DNA from: Nocardia albiluteola
GTDB lineage: Bacteria; Actinomycetota; Actinomycetes; Mycobacteriales; Mycobacteriaceae
Length of the DNA stretch: 64,000 nt
Reading direction: 5' to 3'
Assembly (NCBI RefSeq): GCF_018860155.1
Contig: NZ_JAHKNI010000022.1
Span: 57,368-121,367, forward strand
In this document: piece after piece, positions 27,417-36,281 of the stretch
Layout of the letters: each line of letters begins with the position of its first letter
Numbering within the stretch: the stretch's first letter is position 1
Translations under genes and position numbers: made by a program
The notes under the pieces: generated by a model
What the model was told of the DNA's origin: nothing
Seen by the model: the letters and a program-made list of their open reading frames with translations, nothing else
Databases searched by the model: none

Positions 27417-28640
27417 ATGGCCGAGGGAGACAGAGTGCGCGGCGCTCGGCGTGGTGACCGTGTGTGGCCGCTGCGTCCGGACCGGGACCCGTTCTATCGC
27501 ACGCCCGGTGGGTTCGAGCGGCTCGAGCCCGGCGCGCTGCTGCGCAGTCGTGAGGTGGAGCTGGCGGTGTTCGGTGTTGTCCCACTGCGGGTCTCGGCGT
27601 GGCAGCTGCTGTACCGCAGCGTGGATCTGCACGGCGCTCCCGAGGTCGCGGTGACCACGGTGCTGCTGCCCCGGGGCGCGAATCGCGCCCGGCCGCGGCC
27701 GCTGGTGTCGTATCAGTGCGCGATCGATGCCATCGCACCGCAATGCTTTCCGTCCTATGCGCTGCGCCGCGGTGCCAGGGCGCTGGGGGCCGTGCCGCAG
27801 CTGGAGGTGCCGCTGATCATCGCCGCGCTGGCCCGCGGCTGGGCGGTGTCGGTGCCGGATCACGGCGGCCTGGGCGGGCACTTCGGGGTGCCGCGTGAGC
27901 CCGGTTATCGCGCGCTGGACGGGATCCGGGCCGCTCTGGGGTTCGGGCCGCTCGGCTTGAATTCGCGGACACCCGTTGCGCTGTGGGGGTATTCGGGCGG
28001 TGGGCTGGCCACGGCCTGGGCGGCGGAGCTTGCCGCGGGGTACGCGCCGGAGCTCCGGATCGTCGGCGCCGTGGCCGGGTCTCCGGTGGGCGATCCGGGT
28101 GCGGCCTTCGTCCGCCTGAACGGCACCCCGTTCGCCGGATTCGCCATGGTCTTCCTCGCGGGTCTGCGGCGGGCCTATCCGCGGTTGGACGCGATCCTGC
28201 TCGCGCATCTGCGCCCGTCGTATCTGGAGCTGCTCGCGAAAGCCGAAGTGACGCCGACCCTTCCGCTGCTCGCCCGGCTGGCCGGGCGCGATGTCGACCG
28301 GCACTGCGAACCCGGTCTGGCCGCGCTGCTGGACCTGCCGGACATGCGGGAGGTGATCGCGGACATCCGGCCCGGCGGCCTGGCCCCGGCGATGCCGATG
28401 CTGGTGTTGCAGGGCGTGAACGACGAGGTGATCGCCGTCGCCGACGTGGACGAGCTGGTGCGTCGCTACCTACGCGCCGGGGCACGGGTGCGGTACGTGC
28501 GGGACCGTCTCAGCACCCATCTTCCCTTGCAGTTCATCGGAATTCGAACGATGGCGGACTGGATCGGCGACCGTTTCGCGGGCATTCCCGCGCCGGAGGG
28601 AACTGACACCGTCTGGTCGGTGGTGGCCTCGCGTAGGTAG
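27417..28640 (+). CDS. Secretory-lipase (LIP) family esterase
   Basis: This 407-residue member of the LIP family has the nucleophile elbow ALWGYSGGGLATAWAAELA, an acid region QGVNDEVIAVADV and a late histidine (RLSTHLPLQF). Members hydrolyse triacylglycerols or wax-like esters. No signal peptide is visible at the N-terminus, unlike many relatives. ATG 27417 was chosen because GGAGAG precedes it at about seven bases; GTG 27399 and TTG 27393 are in frame. Confidence 0.83.
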   Translation: MAEGDRVRGARRGDRVWPLRPDRDPFYRTPGGFERLEPGALLRSREVELAVFGVVPLRVSAWQLLYRSVDLHGAPEVAVTTVLLPRGANRARPRPLVSYQCAIDAIAPQCFPSYALRRGARALGAVPQLEVPLIIAALARGWAVSVPDHGGLGGHFGVPREPGYRALDGIRAALGFGPLGLNSRTPVALWGYSGGGLATAWAAELAAGYAPELRIVGAVAGSPVGDPGAAFVRLNGTPFAGFAMVFLAGLRRAYPRLDAILLAHLRPSYLELLAKAEVTPTLPLLARLAGRDVDRHCEPGLAALLDLPDMREVIADIRPGGLAPAMPMLVLQGVNDEVIAVADVDELVRRYLRAGARVRYVRDRLSTHLPLQFIGIRTMADWIGDRFAGIPAPEGTDTVWSVVASRR

Positions 28641-28723
28641 GCCTCGGACCGAATCCGCGGCGGCTACGTCGATCGCCATGTGGCTACTCGGCTCGCCGCA
28701 ATGAGTGTCGCTCCGGCGCGCTG

Positions 28724-29161
28724 CTAGTTGCCGCGGTGTGCGACGGGTGCCGGCGAGCCGGCCTCGCGCGCATCGAATTCGGCACGGGCGGTGAGCATTT
28801 CGTCGCGATGGTCGACGGTCCACATGCCCATGGCGTGGGTGATGTTGCCCAGGTCGAGGCCGAGCGCGGTGAGGGAATACTCCACGCGCGGCGGGACGGT
28901 CGGGTATACGGTGCGCTGGACCAGGCCCTCGCGCTCGAGGCCGCGCAGCGTCTGGGTGAGCATTTTCTGGGTGATTCCGTCCAGGCGGCGGCGCAGCACG
29001 TTGAATCTGACGGGCTCCTCGCTCAGGCGCAGCACGCCGATCACCAGCAGCACCCACTTGTCGGCGAGCAGGCCGAGCAGTTCGCGGGCCGGGCAGCGGT
29101 GCAGGTAGCTGTCGACGAGGTCGTTCTCGTCGATCCAGTGCGGGGCGCTGGCGGTATCCAT
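28724..29161 (-). CDS. HxlR-family transcriptional regulator
   Basis: This 145-residue winged-helix protein has the HxlR layout: CPARELLGLLADKWVLLVIG, then RFNVLRRRLDGITQKMLTQTL (recognition region) and a VEYSLTALGLDL wing. A cysteine near the N-terminus (C23) fits redox- or electrophile-sensing members such as YodB. It is divergent from the quinone-reductase-like gene, the usual target arrangement. GAGG precedes the ATG by six bases. Confidence 0.88.
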   Translation of the reverse strand: MDTASAPHWIDENDLVDSYLHRCPARELLGLLADKWVLLVIGVLRLSEEPVRFNVLRRRLDGITQKMLTQTLRGLEREGLVQRTVYPTVPPRVEYSLTALGLDLGNITHAMGMWTVDHRDEMLTARAEFDAREAGSPAPVAHRGN

Positions 29162-29227
29162 CGGGTACCTCGGTATCTAATTAGTGCCTACTTTCCAATG
29201 GTTACCAAGCATCGCAGAATCGCTGTC
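29162..29227. promoter_or_regulatory. Divergent promoter/operator of the HxlR and oxidoreductase genes
   Basis: This 66-base spacer is markedly AT-richer than its surroundings (GGTATCTAATTAGTGCCTAC, then TTTCCAATGGTTACC). It contains imperfect GGTA/TACC half-sites. It is the expected HxlR binding region, but the exact operator is not resolved. Confidence 0.45.
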
Positions 29228-30148
29228 ATGCGAGCAATCAGTCAGAACACATTCGGTGGTCCGGACGTCCTCGAGACCGTGGAGATCCCCCGCCCGCAGC
29301 CCGGCCCCGGGGAGGTGCTCGTCCGGGTCGCGGCGACCTCGGTGAATCCGGCCGACTGGAAGATCCGGGCCGGATACCTGCGGGACCGGCTGGGGGAGCC
29401 GCCGCTCACGCTCGGGCTCGACGTGGCGGGCACCGTGATCGAACGCGGCGAGGAGGTGACCGGGCTCGAGCGCGGCGACGAGGTCTTCGGCGTCTTCATG
29501 AGCCGCTTCGGAGCCTATGCGGAATACGCTGTGGTACCGGCGAATACGCTCGCAATCAGGCCCGCAGGGCTGGATGCCGTGCAGGCCGCGGCCCTGCCGA
29601 CCGCCGCCCTGACCGCCTGGCAGGCGCTGGCAAATCTGCGTGCCGGGCAGCGGATCCTGATCCACGCGGCCGCCGGTGGCGTCGGCCATGTCGCGGTTCA
29701 GATCGCCAAGGCCCGGGGCGCCTCTGTGATCGGCACCGCCCGCGCGGTCAATCACGACTTCCTGCGCTCGCTCGGCGCCGACGAGCTGATCGATTACACC
29801 ACGGTCGATTTCGCGGAGGTGGTGCGCGAGGTGGACGTCGTACTGGACTTGATCGGCGGCGATTACGGGCAGCGGTCGTTGCGCACGTTGCGCGCGGACG
29901 GCGTCTACTTCGACACCCAGGGCTCGGACGCGGAGGGCGATCCGCGGTACGTCCGCGTCTACATGGATCCCAACAGTTCGGACGCCGGCGAGGTCGGAAC
30001 CCTTGCCGCGCAGGGAAAACTGCGGATCGAGATCGAGCGCGTGATGTCGCTGGCCGACGTCGCCGAGGCGCACAAGCTCAGCGAATCCGGCCGGGTGCGC
30101 GGCAAGATCGTGCTCGTGCCGTGGGAGGACGGCGGCCCGTCAGCGTGA
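29228..30148 (+). CDS. NADP-dependent zinc-free oxidoreductase (quinone reductase-like)
   Basis: This 306-residue medium-chain reductase has the N-terminal GroES-like domain (PGPGEVLVRVAATSVNPADW) and the NADPH-binding AGQRILIHAAAGGVGHVAVQ. It lacks the zinc ligands of alcohol dehydrogenases, as in quinone oxidoreductases. It likely reduces quinones or enones with NADPH and is probably induced through the divergent HxlR regulator. The start is ATG 29228. Confidence 0.87.
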   Translation: MRAISQNTFGGPDVLETVEIPRPQPGPGEVLVRVAATSVNPADWKIRAGYLRDRLGEPPLTLGLDVAGTVIERGEEVTGLERGDEVFGVFMSRFGAYAEYAVVPANTLAIRPAGLDAVQAAALPTAALTAWQALANLRAGQRILIHAAAGGVGHVAVQIAKARGASVIGTARAVNHDFLRSLGADELIDYTTVDFAEVVREVDVVLDLIGGDYGQRSLRTLRADGVYFDTQGSDAEGDPRYVRVYMDPNSSDAGEVGTLAAQGKLRIEIERVMSLADVAEAHKLSESGRVRGKIVLVPWEDGGPSA

Positions 30149-30216
30149 GACGGTGAATCCGGATCCGTTCGCGGAGATGGGCCCGGGCGTGTGGTCGCCG
30201 TGGACCCTGCTCCCGG

Positions 30217-30840
30217 CTACGCGGAGGATGAAGACCTGTCCCGAGACGCCGGTGCCAGCGGCAGGTGCTCGAAGGAGTAGTAGAACGAGAGCAGGCCGAA
30301 CACGATCAGGGCGGCCAGCGGCTCCCACAGCGCCAGCGCGGTGGCCAGGATGTAGACGACCGCGCCGACGCAGAAGCGAAACGTGGCGACGCGCAACGCA
30401 TGCCGGTCGATTCGTGCCTTGAGGATGCCCGGCCGCAGCACCGCATAGAACCACACGCCGCTGAATCCGGCCGCCATGGCGATCATCACCAGGCCGTAGA
30501 CGAATGCGCCCGTCGCGGTGTCCCCGCCGTGCAATTCGTGGCTCAGCATCTGGCCGAGCATGTCGGTGGGGAACGGCACCAGCACCACGGCCATGAGCAG
30601 CAGCAGATTCAACAGCTGCAGCGGCCGATCGGCCCGCGCCACGTGCCGGAACATGGCGTGGTGGTTCATCCACATGATCCCTACGTTCAGGAAGCTGACC
30701 GCGTAGGCGAGCAGGGACGGCCACATGTGCAGCAGTCCCGAGCGCAGATTGCCCTCGGGCGTGTGGAAGTTCAGTACGAGCAGAGTGATGGCGACGGCGA
30801 ACACCCCATCGCTGAACGCCTCGGTACGGCCAGTATCCAT
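30217..30840 (-). CDS. TMEM175/DUF1211 family potassium channel-like protein
   Basis: This 207-residue protein has six hydrophobic segments and the pore-lining signature RTEAFSDGVFAVAITLLVL in the first helix. Bacterial TMEM175 proteins form tetrameric K+-permeable channels. ATG 30840 is given; an in-frame ATG at 30858 behind GGGGG is an equally acceptable start. It lies 32 bases downstream of the GlnX-like gene on the same strand. Confidence 0.83.
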   Translation of the reverse strand: MDTGRTEAFSDGVFAVAITLLVLNFHTPEGNLRSGLLHMWPSLLAYAVSFLNVGIMWMNHHAMFRHVARADRPLQLLNLLLLMAVVLVPFPTDMLGQMLSHELHGGDTATGAFVYGLVMIAMAAGFSGVWFYAVLRPGILKARIDRHALRVATFRFCVGAVVYILATALALWEPLAALIVFGLLSFYYSFEHLPLAPASRDRSSSSA

Positions 30841-30872
30841 GCGCAAATTCTGGCCCATGATCCCCCGGCGTG

Positions 30873-32483
30873 TTACCGGTACTCCGCCAGGCGAGGCCGC
30901 ACGCCCAGGAAGATCGCCACCGTGACGAGGGCGAACAGCACGTAGGGCAGCCAGGTCGCCCAGCCGCTCAGCGCGTCGATGCCCGCGGGGATCGCCGTGT
31001 CGAAGGCGTGCTGGTTGATCCCGATCAGGATGTCGAGCTGGGAGTTGAAGGCGTCGAAGTCGCCGTCCGAGGAGCCGGGCTGCGGGTTGGTGTCGAACGA
31101 GATCGCCTGCCGCAGGTCGGTGGCCGCGTCCGCGCGCAGGGTGTGGTCGTCCGCCTGGTAGGCCCGGTAAGCGTCCACCGTGGCCTTGGCCGCGTCGCCC
31201 TCGCCCGCGAAGGTGATGTTGTGCAGTTCGTCGCCGAACAGGCCGCCGAACGCCGCGCCGTGCCCGCCGTCGACCGCGTCCACGCCGGTTACCAGCGCCG
31301 GATAGTACTGCGGCAGTGCGTAATACTGGGTTTGCGTGGGCATGCCCAGCTGCACCAGCCGCTGCGACTTGCTCAGGAACGCGTTCTGATAGTCCTGGGC
31401 CCGGGCGGGATCGGCCAGGTACCGGCTCTCGTCGGCGTTGGCGTCGTAGCCGATGGCGCGGGCCTGCTCGAGCGACAGCAGCGAATCGAAGGCGTCCTGT
31501 TTGGCCGTCCGCAGCTGACTCTCGGCCTGCGCGGTCGCGATCGCCCCGCCGATCACCATGGCCAGCGCCAGCGCGGTGGCCACCAGCAGTGCCGGGTTGA
31601 GCCATCGGCGCATCATCAGCCGCAGCATGATCTGCAGCCCGATCAGCGCCACGAACAACACCAGGGCGAAGATCGCCAGCCACATGCCCGAGACCGCCGC
31701 ACTGTGCCGGGTCGAGGCGTAGGCGGTCTGCAGCACGGTGCTGTTCTGATCAGTGAGAATCTGTGTCTCCCTGAGCATCCCGGCGTTCATGTCGGTAGCC
31801 TGCTGGTACTGGCTCAGGATGTCGGCCGAGGGGTGTCCGGCGGGGTTGTGCCCGGAGCTCTCCAGGAGTTCGATATTCGCGACCAGCGCCTGATACTGGC
31901 CGAATTGGTCGAGCAGATTGTTGACGGTGTCCTTGGCGCCGGCGTCGTTACCGGCGATGGCGGTGGCCTGCTGCAGGTCCCGGTCGGCCTGTGTGCGGCG
32001 CTGTTCGTAGGTGGTCAGCGCGTAGGTGCGGGTATCGGACAGGGCCGAATCGTCGCCCACCAGAAGCAGATTCGTGGTCTGGGCGTCCATGTCCGCGAGC
32101 GCGGAGGCAAGATCCTGGCTCGCGGCGACGCCCGGCGCGGTCTTGTGGCCCAGTGAGTCGATGCCGTTGCGCAGCGCGCTCGCGCCCAGGGCGACGGTCA
32201 GGGCCGTGGCGAACGCCGCGATCACCGCCACCACGGCGAGCAGCCGGATCCAGGCCGGGCGGTCCGAACGTTCGGGGAGTCGGTCCCTGGCCGTGGAGAG
32301 CACTCCGCGCCGGGCGCTCGGGGCATCGGGGCGGACCTGGGTCGCGGTCGCAGCTCCGCTTCGCTCCGCTGCGACCGTAGGTGCTGTGCCCGTGGTTCCC
32401 TCGCTTCGCTCGGTCACAGCTCCGCTTCGCTCCGCTGCGACCGTTGGTGCTGTGCCCGTGGTGCCCTCGCTTCGCTCGGTCAC
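30873..32483 (-). CDS. GlnX-like membrane sensor protein
   Basis: This protein of up to 536 residues has a first membrane segment (WIRLLAVVAVIAAFATALTV), a helical external domain, two central segments, a second helical external domain and a last segment (YVLFALVTVAIFLGV). This topology and its adjacency to a PknG-type kinase match mycobacterial GlnX (Rv0412c), which relays amino-acid availability sensed by lipoprotein GlnH to PknG. No GlnH gene is present here. The annotated N-terminus encodes a 22-residue perfect repeat from a 66-bp tandem DNA duplication, so the true start may lie further in (for example GTG 32417). Confidence 0.75.
   Translation of the reverse strand: MTERSEGTTGTAPTVAAERSGAVTERSEGTTGTAPTVAAERSGAATATQVRPDAPSARRGVLSTARDRLPERSDRPAWIRLLAVVAVIAAFATALTVALGASALRNGIDSLGHKTAPGVAASQDLASALADMDAQTTNLLLVGDDSALSDTRTYALTTYEQRRTQADRDLQQATAIAGNDAGAKDTVNNLLDQFGQYQALVANIELLESSGHNPAGHPSADILSQYQQATDMNAGMLRETQILTDQNSTVLQTAYASTRHSAAVSGMWLAIFALVLFVALIGLQIMLRLMMRRWLNPALLVATALALAMVIGGAIATAQAESQLRTAKQDAFDSLLSLEQARAIGYDANADESRYLADPARAQDYQNAFLSKSQRLVQLGMPTQTQYYALPQYYPALVTGVDAVDGGHGAAFGGLFGDELHNITFAGEGDAAKATVDAYRAYQADDHTLRADAATDLRQAISFDTNPQPGSSDGDFDAFNSQLDILIGINQHAFDTAIPAGIDALSGWATWLPYVLFALVTVAIFLGVRPRLAEYR
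32351..32482. repeat. 66-bp tandem duplication, in frame, at the GlnX-like N-terminus
   Basis: Two copies (32351-32416 and 32417-32482) differ at two positions only. Each contains CTTCGCTCCGCTGCG- and CTTCGCTCGG-type short palindromic cores, as in dispersed palindromic repeats of actinomycetes. The length is a multiple of three, so the reading frame is kept and a 22-residue unit is doubled. Confidence 0.9.
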
Positions 32484-32594
32484 GGTCGCGCTCCTGTCGA
32501 TGTGCTCGTATTGACCTGTGCTCCACTGGTATCGGGCAGATGCTCGGGGACTGCCTGCATAACGCTTCCCTCGTGGTGATTGCCGGCGCGGGCG

Positions 32595-34922
32595 TCAGAT
32601 CCAGCTCAGTGGCCGGATGTCGTTGGCGCGGTTGACCAGATCCCGGCGGCTGCGCTCGTCGGTGGAGAGCCGGGCCAGCGTCCGGTACTGCGATTCCAGG
32701 GCACGGCGCAGGGCCCGGTCGTTCAGCGGGCAGTCCAGAATCTGCACGGCGCTCGCGGCTCCGCGCTGCTGCGATGCCAGCGTGCGGGCGGCGTCCAGCA
32801 CCTGGATTCCGAAGTGCGCCTTGCGCTCCGGATCCAGGTCGAGTTCGCCCAGCCGCTGCCCGGCCACCACCAGATACTGCTCGGTCGCGGCCTGCACCCG
32901 GATGCGGACCGCCGCCAGGCGGGCCGGGACGAAATAGCTCGAGGTCTCCGGCACCGACTCCACCGCCGCGATCGCCCCCTCGAAATCGCGCTGCGCCAGC
33001 AGGGTTCGCGCCAGCCCGAAGGCGGCGCTGGGATAGCTCTGGTCGGTACCCCACACCAGCCGGTACAGCCGCGCGGCGGCGGCCGCGTCGCCCGCGCACT
33101 CGATCGCCGCGGCCAGGGCCAGCTTCGGCGCCGCCTCGCCGGGCAGCAGATCGTAGGACTCGTCGAAATGCGTCCGCGCGGTGCTGAAGTCACCGCTGTT
33201 GAGCGCGGCCAGGCCGCGATGCCAGCCGATCCGCCAGTCCGCCGCCTCGGTCTCCTCGAGGCCGTCCAATTCGGCGACGGCGGTGGCGGTGTCGCCCGCC
33301 TCCAAGCGGGCCCGCACCAGGGCCAAGCCCACCTCGTAGGTCTGGATCGGGGCGGCGGTCAGCATCGCGACCACCCGGGCCGGGTCACCGCCGCCGGCCG
33401 TGGCCAGCCAGCGCGCGGCCGGGTCGGCCGAATCCACCAGCGGCACCGGCAGAGTCCGCGTCACCGCGGCCGGGGCCAGCGGCGCGGGCCAGTTCCGGGG
33501 TTCGGCCCCGAATACTCCGCGCTCGGCGCTGAACACTGTGGACAATGCCGGATGGGCCACGCCCTCCTGCGCCGCCACCACCTCGCGCAGCACGCCGGTG
33601 AGCTGTTCGGCCATCTCCGTCGCGGAGCCGAAGCGATCGTCCGGATCGGGCGCTGTGGCGCGGCGCAGCAGCCGCTCGAGCGAGGGATGCTGTTGCAGCA
33701 CAGGCACATCCACCGCCGGCGGAATATCGTGCACGTACCGCTTGCGGTAGTCGAAATTGAAGGTCAGCACCGCCAGGGTGCGCCCGATGGTGTACAGATC
33801 GGATTCGATCGAGGCGCCCTCGTCCTCGAGTTCCGGCGCGCAGTAGCCGTCGGTCTTGAAGCCCACGCTGTCGTCGTCGTCCACCCTGCGCACCGCGCCC
33901 AGGTCGATCAGCTCCAGCCGTTCCTCGCACTGAATGACGTTGTCCGGCTTGAAGTCGCAGTACAGCAGGCCCAACGAGTGCAGGTACCCTATGGCGGGCA
34001 GGATCTCGAGCATGTAGGCCAGACCCTGTGCGGGCGGCAGGGGTTCGAGCTGCCCGGAGCCGTTTCGCTTGGAGCGCAGCTCCTTCAGGGAGGCGCCGCC
34101 GACGTACTCCATGACGATGTAGCCGACCAGCTCCCCGGTGCGCGGATCGGGGTGCTGCACGAAGTTGTAGATCTTGACGATGTTCGGATGTTCGACGGTG
34201 GCCAGGAACTGCCGCTCGGCCACCGCGGCCGCCATCGCATCGCTGTCGCCGCTGTCCAGCAGGCCCTTGAGCACCACCCAGCGGTCGCTGACATTGCGGT
34301 CGCGCGCCAGATAGATCCAGCCCAGGCCACCGTGGGCCAGGCAGCCCAGTACCTCGTACTGCCCCGAGACCAGATCGCCCGGGGACAGCTTGGGCGTGAA
34401 GGAGAATCCGGCCCCGCAGTGCGCGCAGAAACCCTCGCTGCGGCCCGCGCGGCCATCGTGCCCGCGGCCGACCTCGTTGCCGCACCGGCTGCAGAACCGG
34501 TCGCGCTCGGGTACCTGCGGATCGGTCATGATCGCGGTCGAGGGATCCCGATACGGCACCGGGGCGATCGTGACGAGTCCGGCGCCGAGGTGGCCGCGGC
34601 TCGATCGCGAGGTCCGGTTCGAGCGGGAGCGGCTGGATCCGCGCCGGGTCGAGCGGCGCGAGATGCCGGACGAGGCGCCCGCGACGGTGGCGGAGCGGGG
34701 GGTGGAGGCTGATCGGGCCGCGGCGTCCTCGGGAGCCAGGCCGCAGACCGTGCAGTAGCCGTCCTCGATGACGCCGGAACAGCCCGGCTGTTCGCACCGC
34801 GCGACCGCGGCGGGGGAGGCGCCGGCGCCGGGCGCCACCGGTTGTTCGGGAGCGAGCCCGCAGACGTCGCAATACCCCTCCCGGATCGTGCCCGTGCACT
34901 CCGGTTGCTCACACCGCGTCAT
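32595..34922 (-). CDS. pknG: PknG-like serine/threonine protein kinase
   Basis: This 775-residue cytosolic kinase has the PknG order. A rubredoxin-like metal site (CSRCG near residue 143 and CAHCG near 167) is followed by a kinase domain (LAHGGLGWIYLARDRNVSDR, catalytic YCDFKPDNVI, LIDLGAVRR) and a C-terminal TPR domain. Family members control central carbon and glutamate metabolism through GarA phosphorylation. Unlike M. tuberculosis PknG, it begins with two copies of a CxxxxCxGxxxxGYCxxCGLAP zinc ribbon (about residues 4-25 and 42-63). The start is the ATG at 34922. The GlnX-like gene follows 111 bases downstream. Confidence 0.9.
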   Translation of the reverse strand: MTRCEQPECTGTIREGYCDVCGLAPEQPVAPGAGASPAAVARCEQPGCSGVIEDGYCTVCGLAPEDAAARSASTPRSATVAGASSGISRRSTRRGSSRSRSNRTSRSSRGHLGAGLVTIAPVPYRDPSTAIMTDPQVPERDRFCSRCGNEVGRGHDGRAGRSEGFCAHCGAGFSFTPKLSPGDLVSGQYEVLGCLAHGGLGWIYLARDRNVSDRWVVLKGLLDSGDSDAMAAAVAERQFLATVEHPNIVKIYNFVQHPDPRTGELVGYIVMEYVGGASLKELRSKRNGSGQLEPLPPAQGLAYMLEILPAIGYLHSLGLLYCDFKPDNVIQCEERLELIDLGAVRRVDDDDSVGFKTDGYCAPELEDEGASIESDLYTIGRTLAVLTFNFDYRKRYVHDIPPAVDVPVLQQHPSLERLLRRATAPDPDDRFGSATEMAEQLTGVLREVVAAQEGVAHPALSTVFSAERGVFGAEPRNWPAPLAPAAVTRTLPVPLVDSADPAARWLATAGGGDPARVVAMLTAAPIQTYEVGLALVRARLEAGDTATAVAELDGLEETEAADWRIGWHRGLAALNSGDFSTARTHFDESYDLLPGEAAPKLALAAAIECAGDAAAAARLYRLVWGTDQSYPSAAFGLARTLLAQRDFEGAIAAVESVPETSSYFVPARLAAVRIRVQAATEQYLVVAGQRLGELDLDPERKAHFGIQVLDAARTLASQQRGAASAVQILDCPLNDRALRRALESQYRTLARLSTDERSRRDLVNRANDIRPLSWI

Positions 34923-35229
34923 CGCCGCCCACCCGAAACTGTTCGCTGCTGCCGCCGTGTGGAACTCGTCCCCACCCGGTACCGCTCATGCTGCCAGAGG
35001 CCGCCGTAAACAATCCATAAATATTTCGCGAAGGGAATTCCCACCGTCGGAGGGCGTTTCGGCCGTTCCGTTACCGGCCGATCTTGTGTGTCTGCCTGCG
35101 CGATGGGGGGCAAATGCGGTTCAATGATCGTGATCGACGAGTTCTTCCTGCTTGCTCCCGCCGTTTGCACAGTTCGCCCGGGCGGGTGGTCACGCCAGCA
35201 TCACCTCAGCATCCGAGAGGACAACGAAC
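34923..35229. other. Divergent intergenic region upstream of pknG
   Basis: This stretch of about 300 bases holds no supported gene. It contains an AT-rich run (CAATCCATAAATATTTCGCG, 35009-35028) likely to be part of the leftward pknG promoter. The rightward promoter of the small membrane protein is expected near 35100-35200, but no clear boxes were fixed. Confidence 0.4.
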
Positions 35230-35523
35230 GTGAGCATGGTTCTCGCCGCACATGAGATGTACACGACGGTGCTGGCCCAGGTCGGCAACCCCACCCCGGA
35301 GACCCCGCCGGCGGCCGACAAGCTGCTCAAGCTGGTCCGGTACTTCACCTGGTTCGTGCTGCTGTCCGGCGTCACCGCCGTGACCTACGGCGGCGGCCGC
35401 TTCGCCTGGGAGAAGTGGAGCGGCGGCAACCTGGAGTCGCCGAAGATGGTGGCGGGCGCGATGATCGGCGGCGGCGTCGCCACCAGTGCGGGCACCATCA
35501 TGAACGCCGTCATCGGCAGCTGA
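35230..35523 (+). CDS. Small two-TM membrane protein
   Basis: This 97-residue protein has two hydrophobic segments (LVRYFTWFVLLSGVTAVTYG and MVAGAMIGGGVATSAGTIMN) separated by a short charged loop. The layout resembles small VirB2/TrbC-pilin-like or holin-like proteins, but no family is recognised. GTG 35230 was chosen because GAGAGG lies eight bases upstream; ATG 35236 is the alternative. A perfect terminator hairpin follows the stop. Confidence 0.7.
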   Translation: MSMVLAAHEMYTTVLAQVGNPTPETPPAADKLLKLVRYFTWFVLLSGVTAVTYGGGRFAWEKWSGGNLESPKMVAGAMIGGGVATSAGTIMNAVIGS

Positions 35524-35529
35524 TCCGCT

Positions 35530-35566
35530 CGAATGGGGTCCCCCGCCGGCCGGGGGACCCCATTCG
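35530..35566. terminator. Bidirectional terminator hairpin
   Basis: A perfect 16-bp inverted repeat (CGAATGGGGTCCCCCG and its complement) around the loop CCGGC lies between two convergent genes. Confidence 0.85.
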
Positions 35567-35572
35567 CATGCG

Positions 35573-36199
35573 TCAGTGCTGGTTCAACATGCCCTGCATC
35601 TGCTGGATCTCGGCCTGCTGCGCGGTGATGATGTTGTGCGCCAACGTCTTTGCGTCGGGATTCACCCCGCCCGCCAGCTCCGTGTTCGACATGGTGACCG
35701 CGCCCTGATGGTGCTCGATCATCATCTTCAGCCACATGGTGTCGAAGGCCGTGCCGGTCGACTTCTCGAGCGCGGTCATCTGATCCTGTGACATCACCCC
35801 GTCCATGGGGTGATCCATGGTGGCCGTCGGCGCGGGCTTGCCGAAGCTCTTCAGCAGGCCCGCGAACTGCATCATCTCCGGTGACTGCGCCTTCTCGATA
35901 TTCGCCGCCAGGGTGATCAGCTGCTGATTCTGTGACCGGCTCGGCACCAGCTTCGCCATCTCGACCGCCTGCGCGTGATGTGGGTACATCATGTCGAGGA
36001 AGGTGACGTCGGCGGCGTTGAAATCGGTACGGGCCGGCGCCGTCGAGCTCGCGCTCGGCTGGCTCATGCCGGGCATGTCGGCCATCGGCGTCATCGTGCC
36101 GCTGCCGGACCCGCCGGAGCTGCTGCTGCAGCCCGCGATGAGCAGTGCGGCGGCGATTCCGGTGCCGGCGAGGGTGATTCGGGTGCGCGAACTGAACAT
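35573..36199 (-). CDS. DUF305 lipoprotein
   Basis: This 208-residue exported lipoprotein has the signal and lipobox LAGTGIAAALLIAGC, acylated at about C24. The DUF305 domain has His/Met-rich signatures (FLDMMYPHHAQAVEMAKLV and WLKMMIEHHQGAVTM). DUF305 proteins are ferritin-like four-helix proteins often found in copper-resistance loci. The start is ATG 36199 after AAGGAG. It lies 82 bases downstream of the Met/His/Cys-rich membrane protein gene and probably shares its promoter. Confidence 0.88.
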   Translation of the reverse strand: MFSSRTRITLAGTGIAAALLIAGCSSSSGGSGSGTMTPMADMPGMSQPSASSTAPARTDFNAADVTFLDMMYPHHAQAVEMAKLVPSRSQNQQLITLAANIEKAQSPEMMQFAGLLKSFGKPAPTATMDHPMDGVMSQDQMTALEKSTGTAFDTMWLKMMIEHHQGAVTMSNTELAGGVNPDAKTLAHNIITAQQAEIQQMQGMLNQH

Positions 36200-36281
36200 G
36201 GTTGTACTCCTTGGTGATTGCGGATTCCGTGTGTGCGGGGACCCGCATCCGCGTGCGTGCACACGCCGATGCGGCGGTCCA

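Noticed and set aside
34919..35170. 83-codon minus-strand ORF upstream of pknG
   Set aside because: It overlaps the likely pknG promoter and shows no family features.
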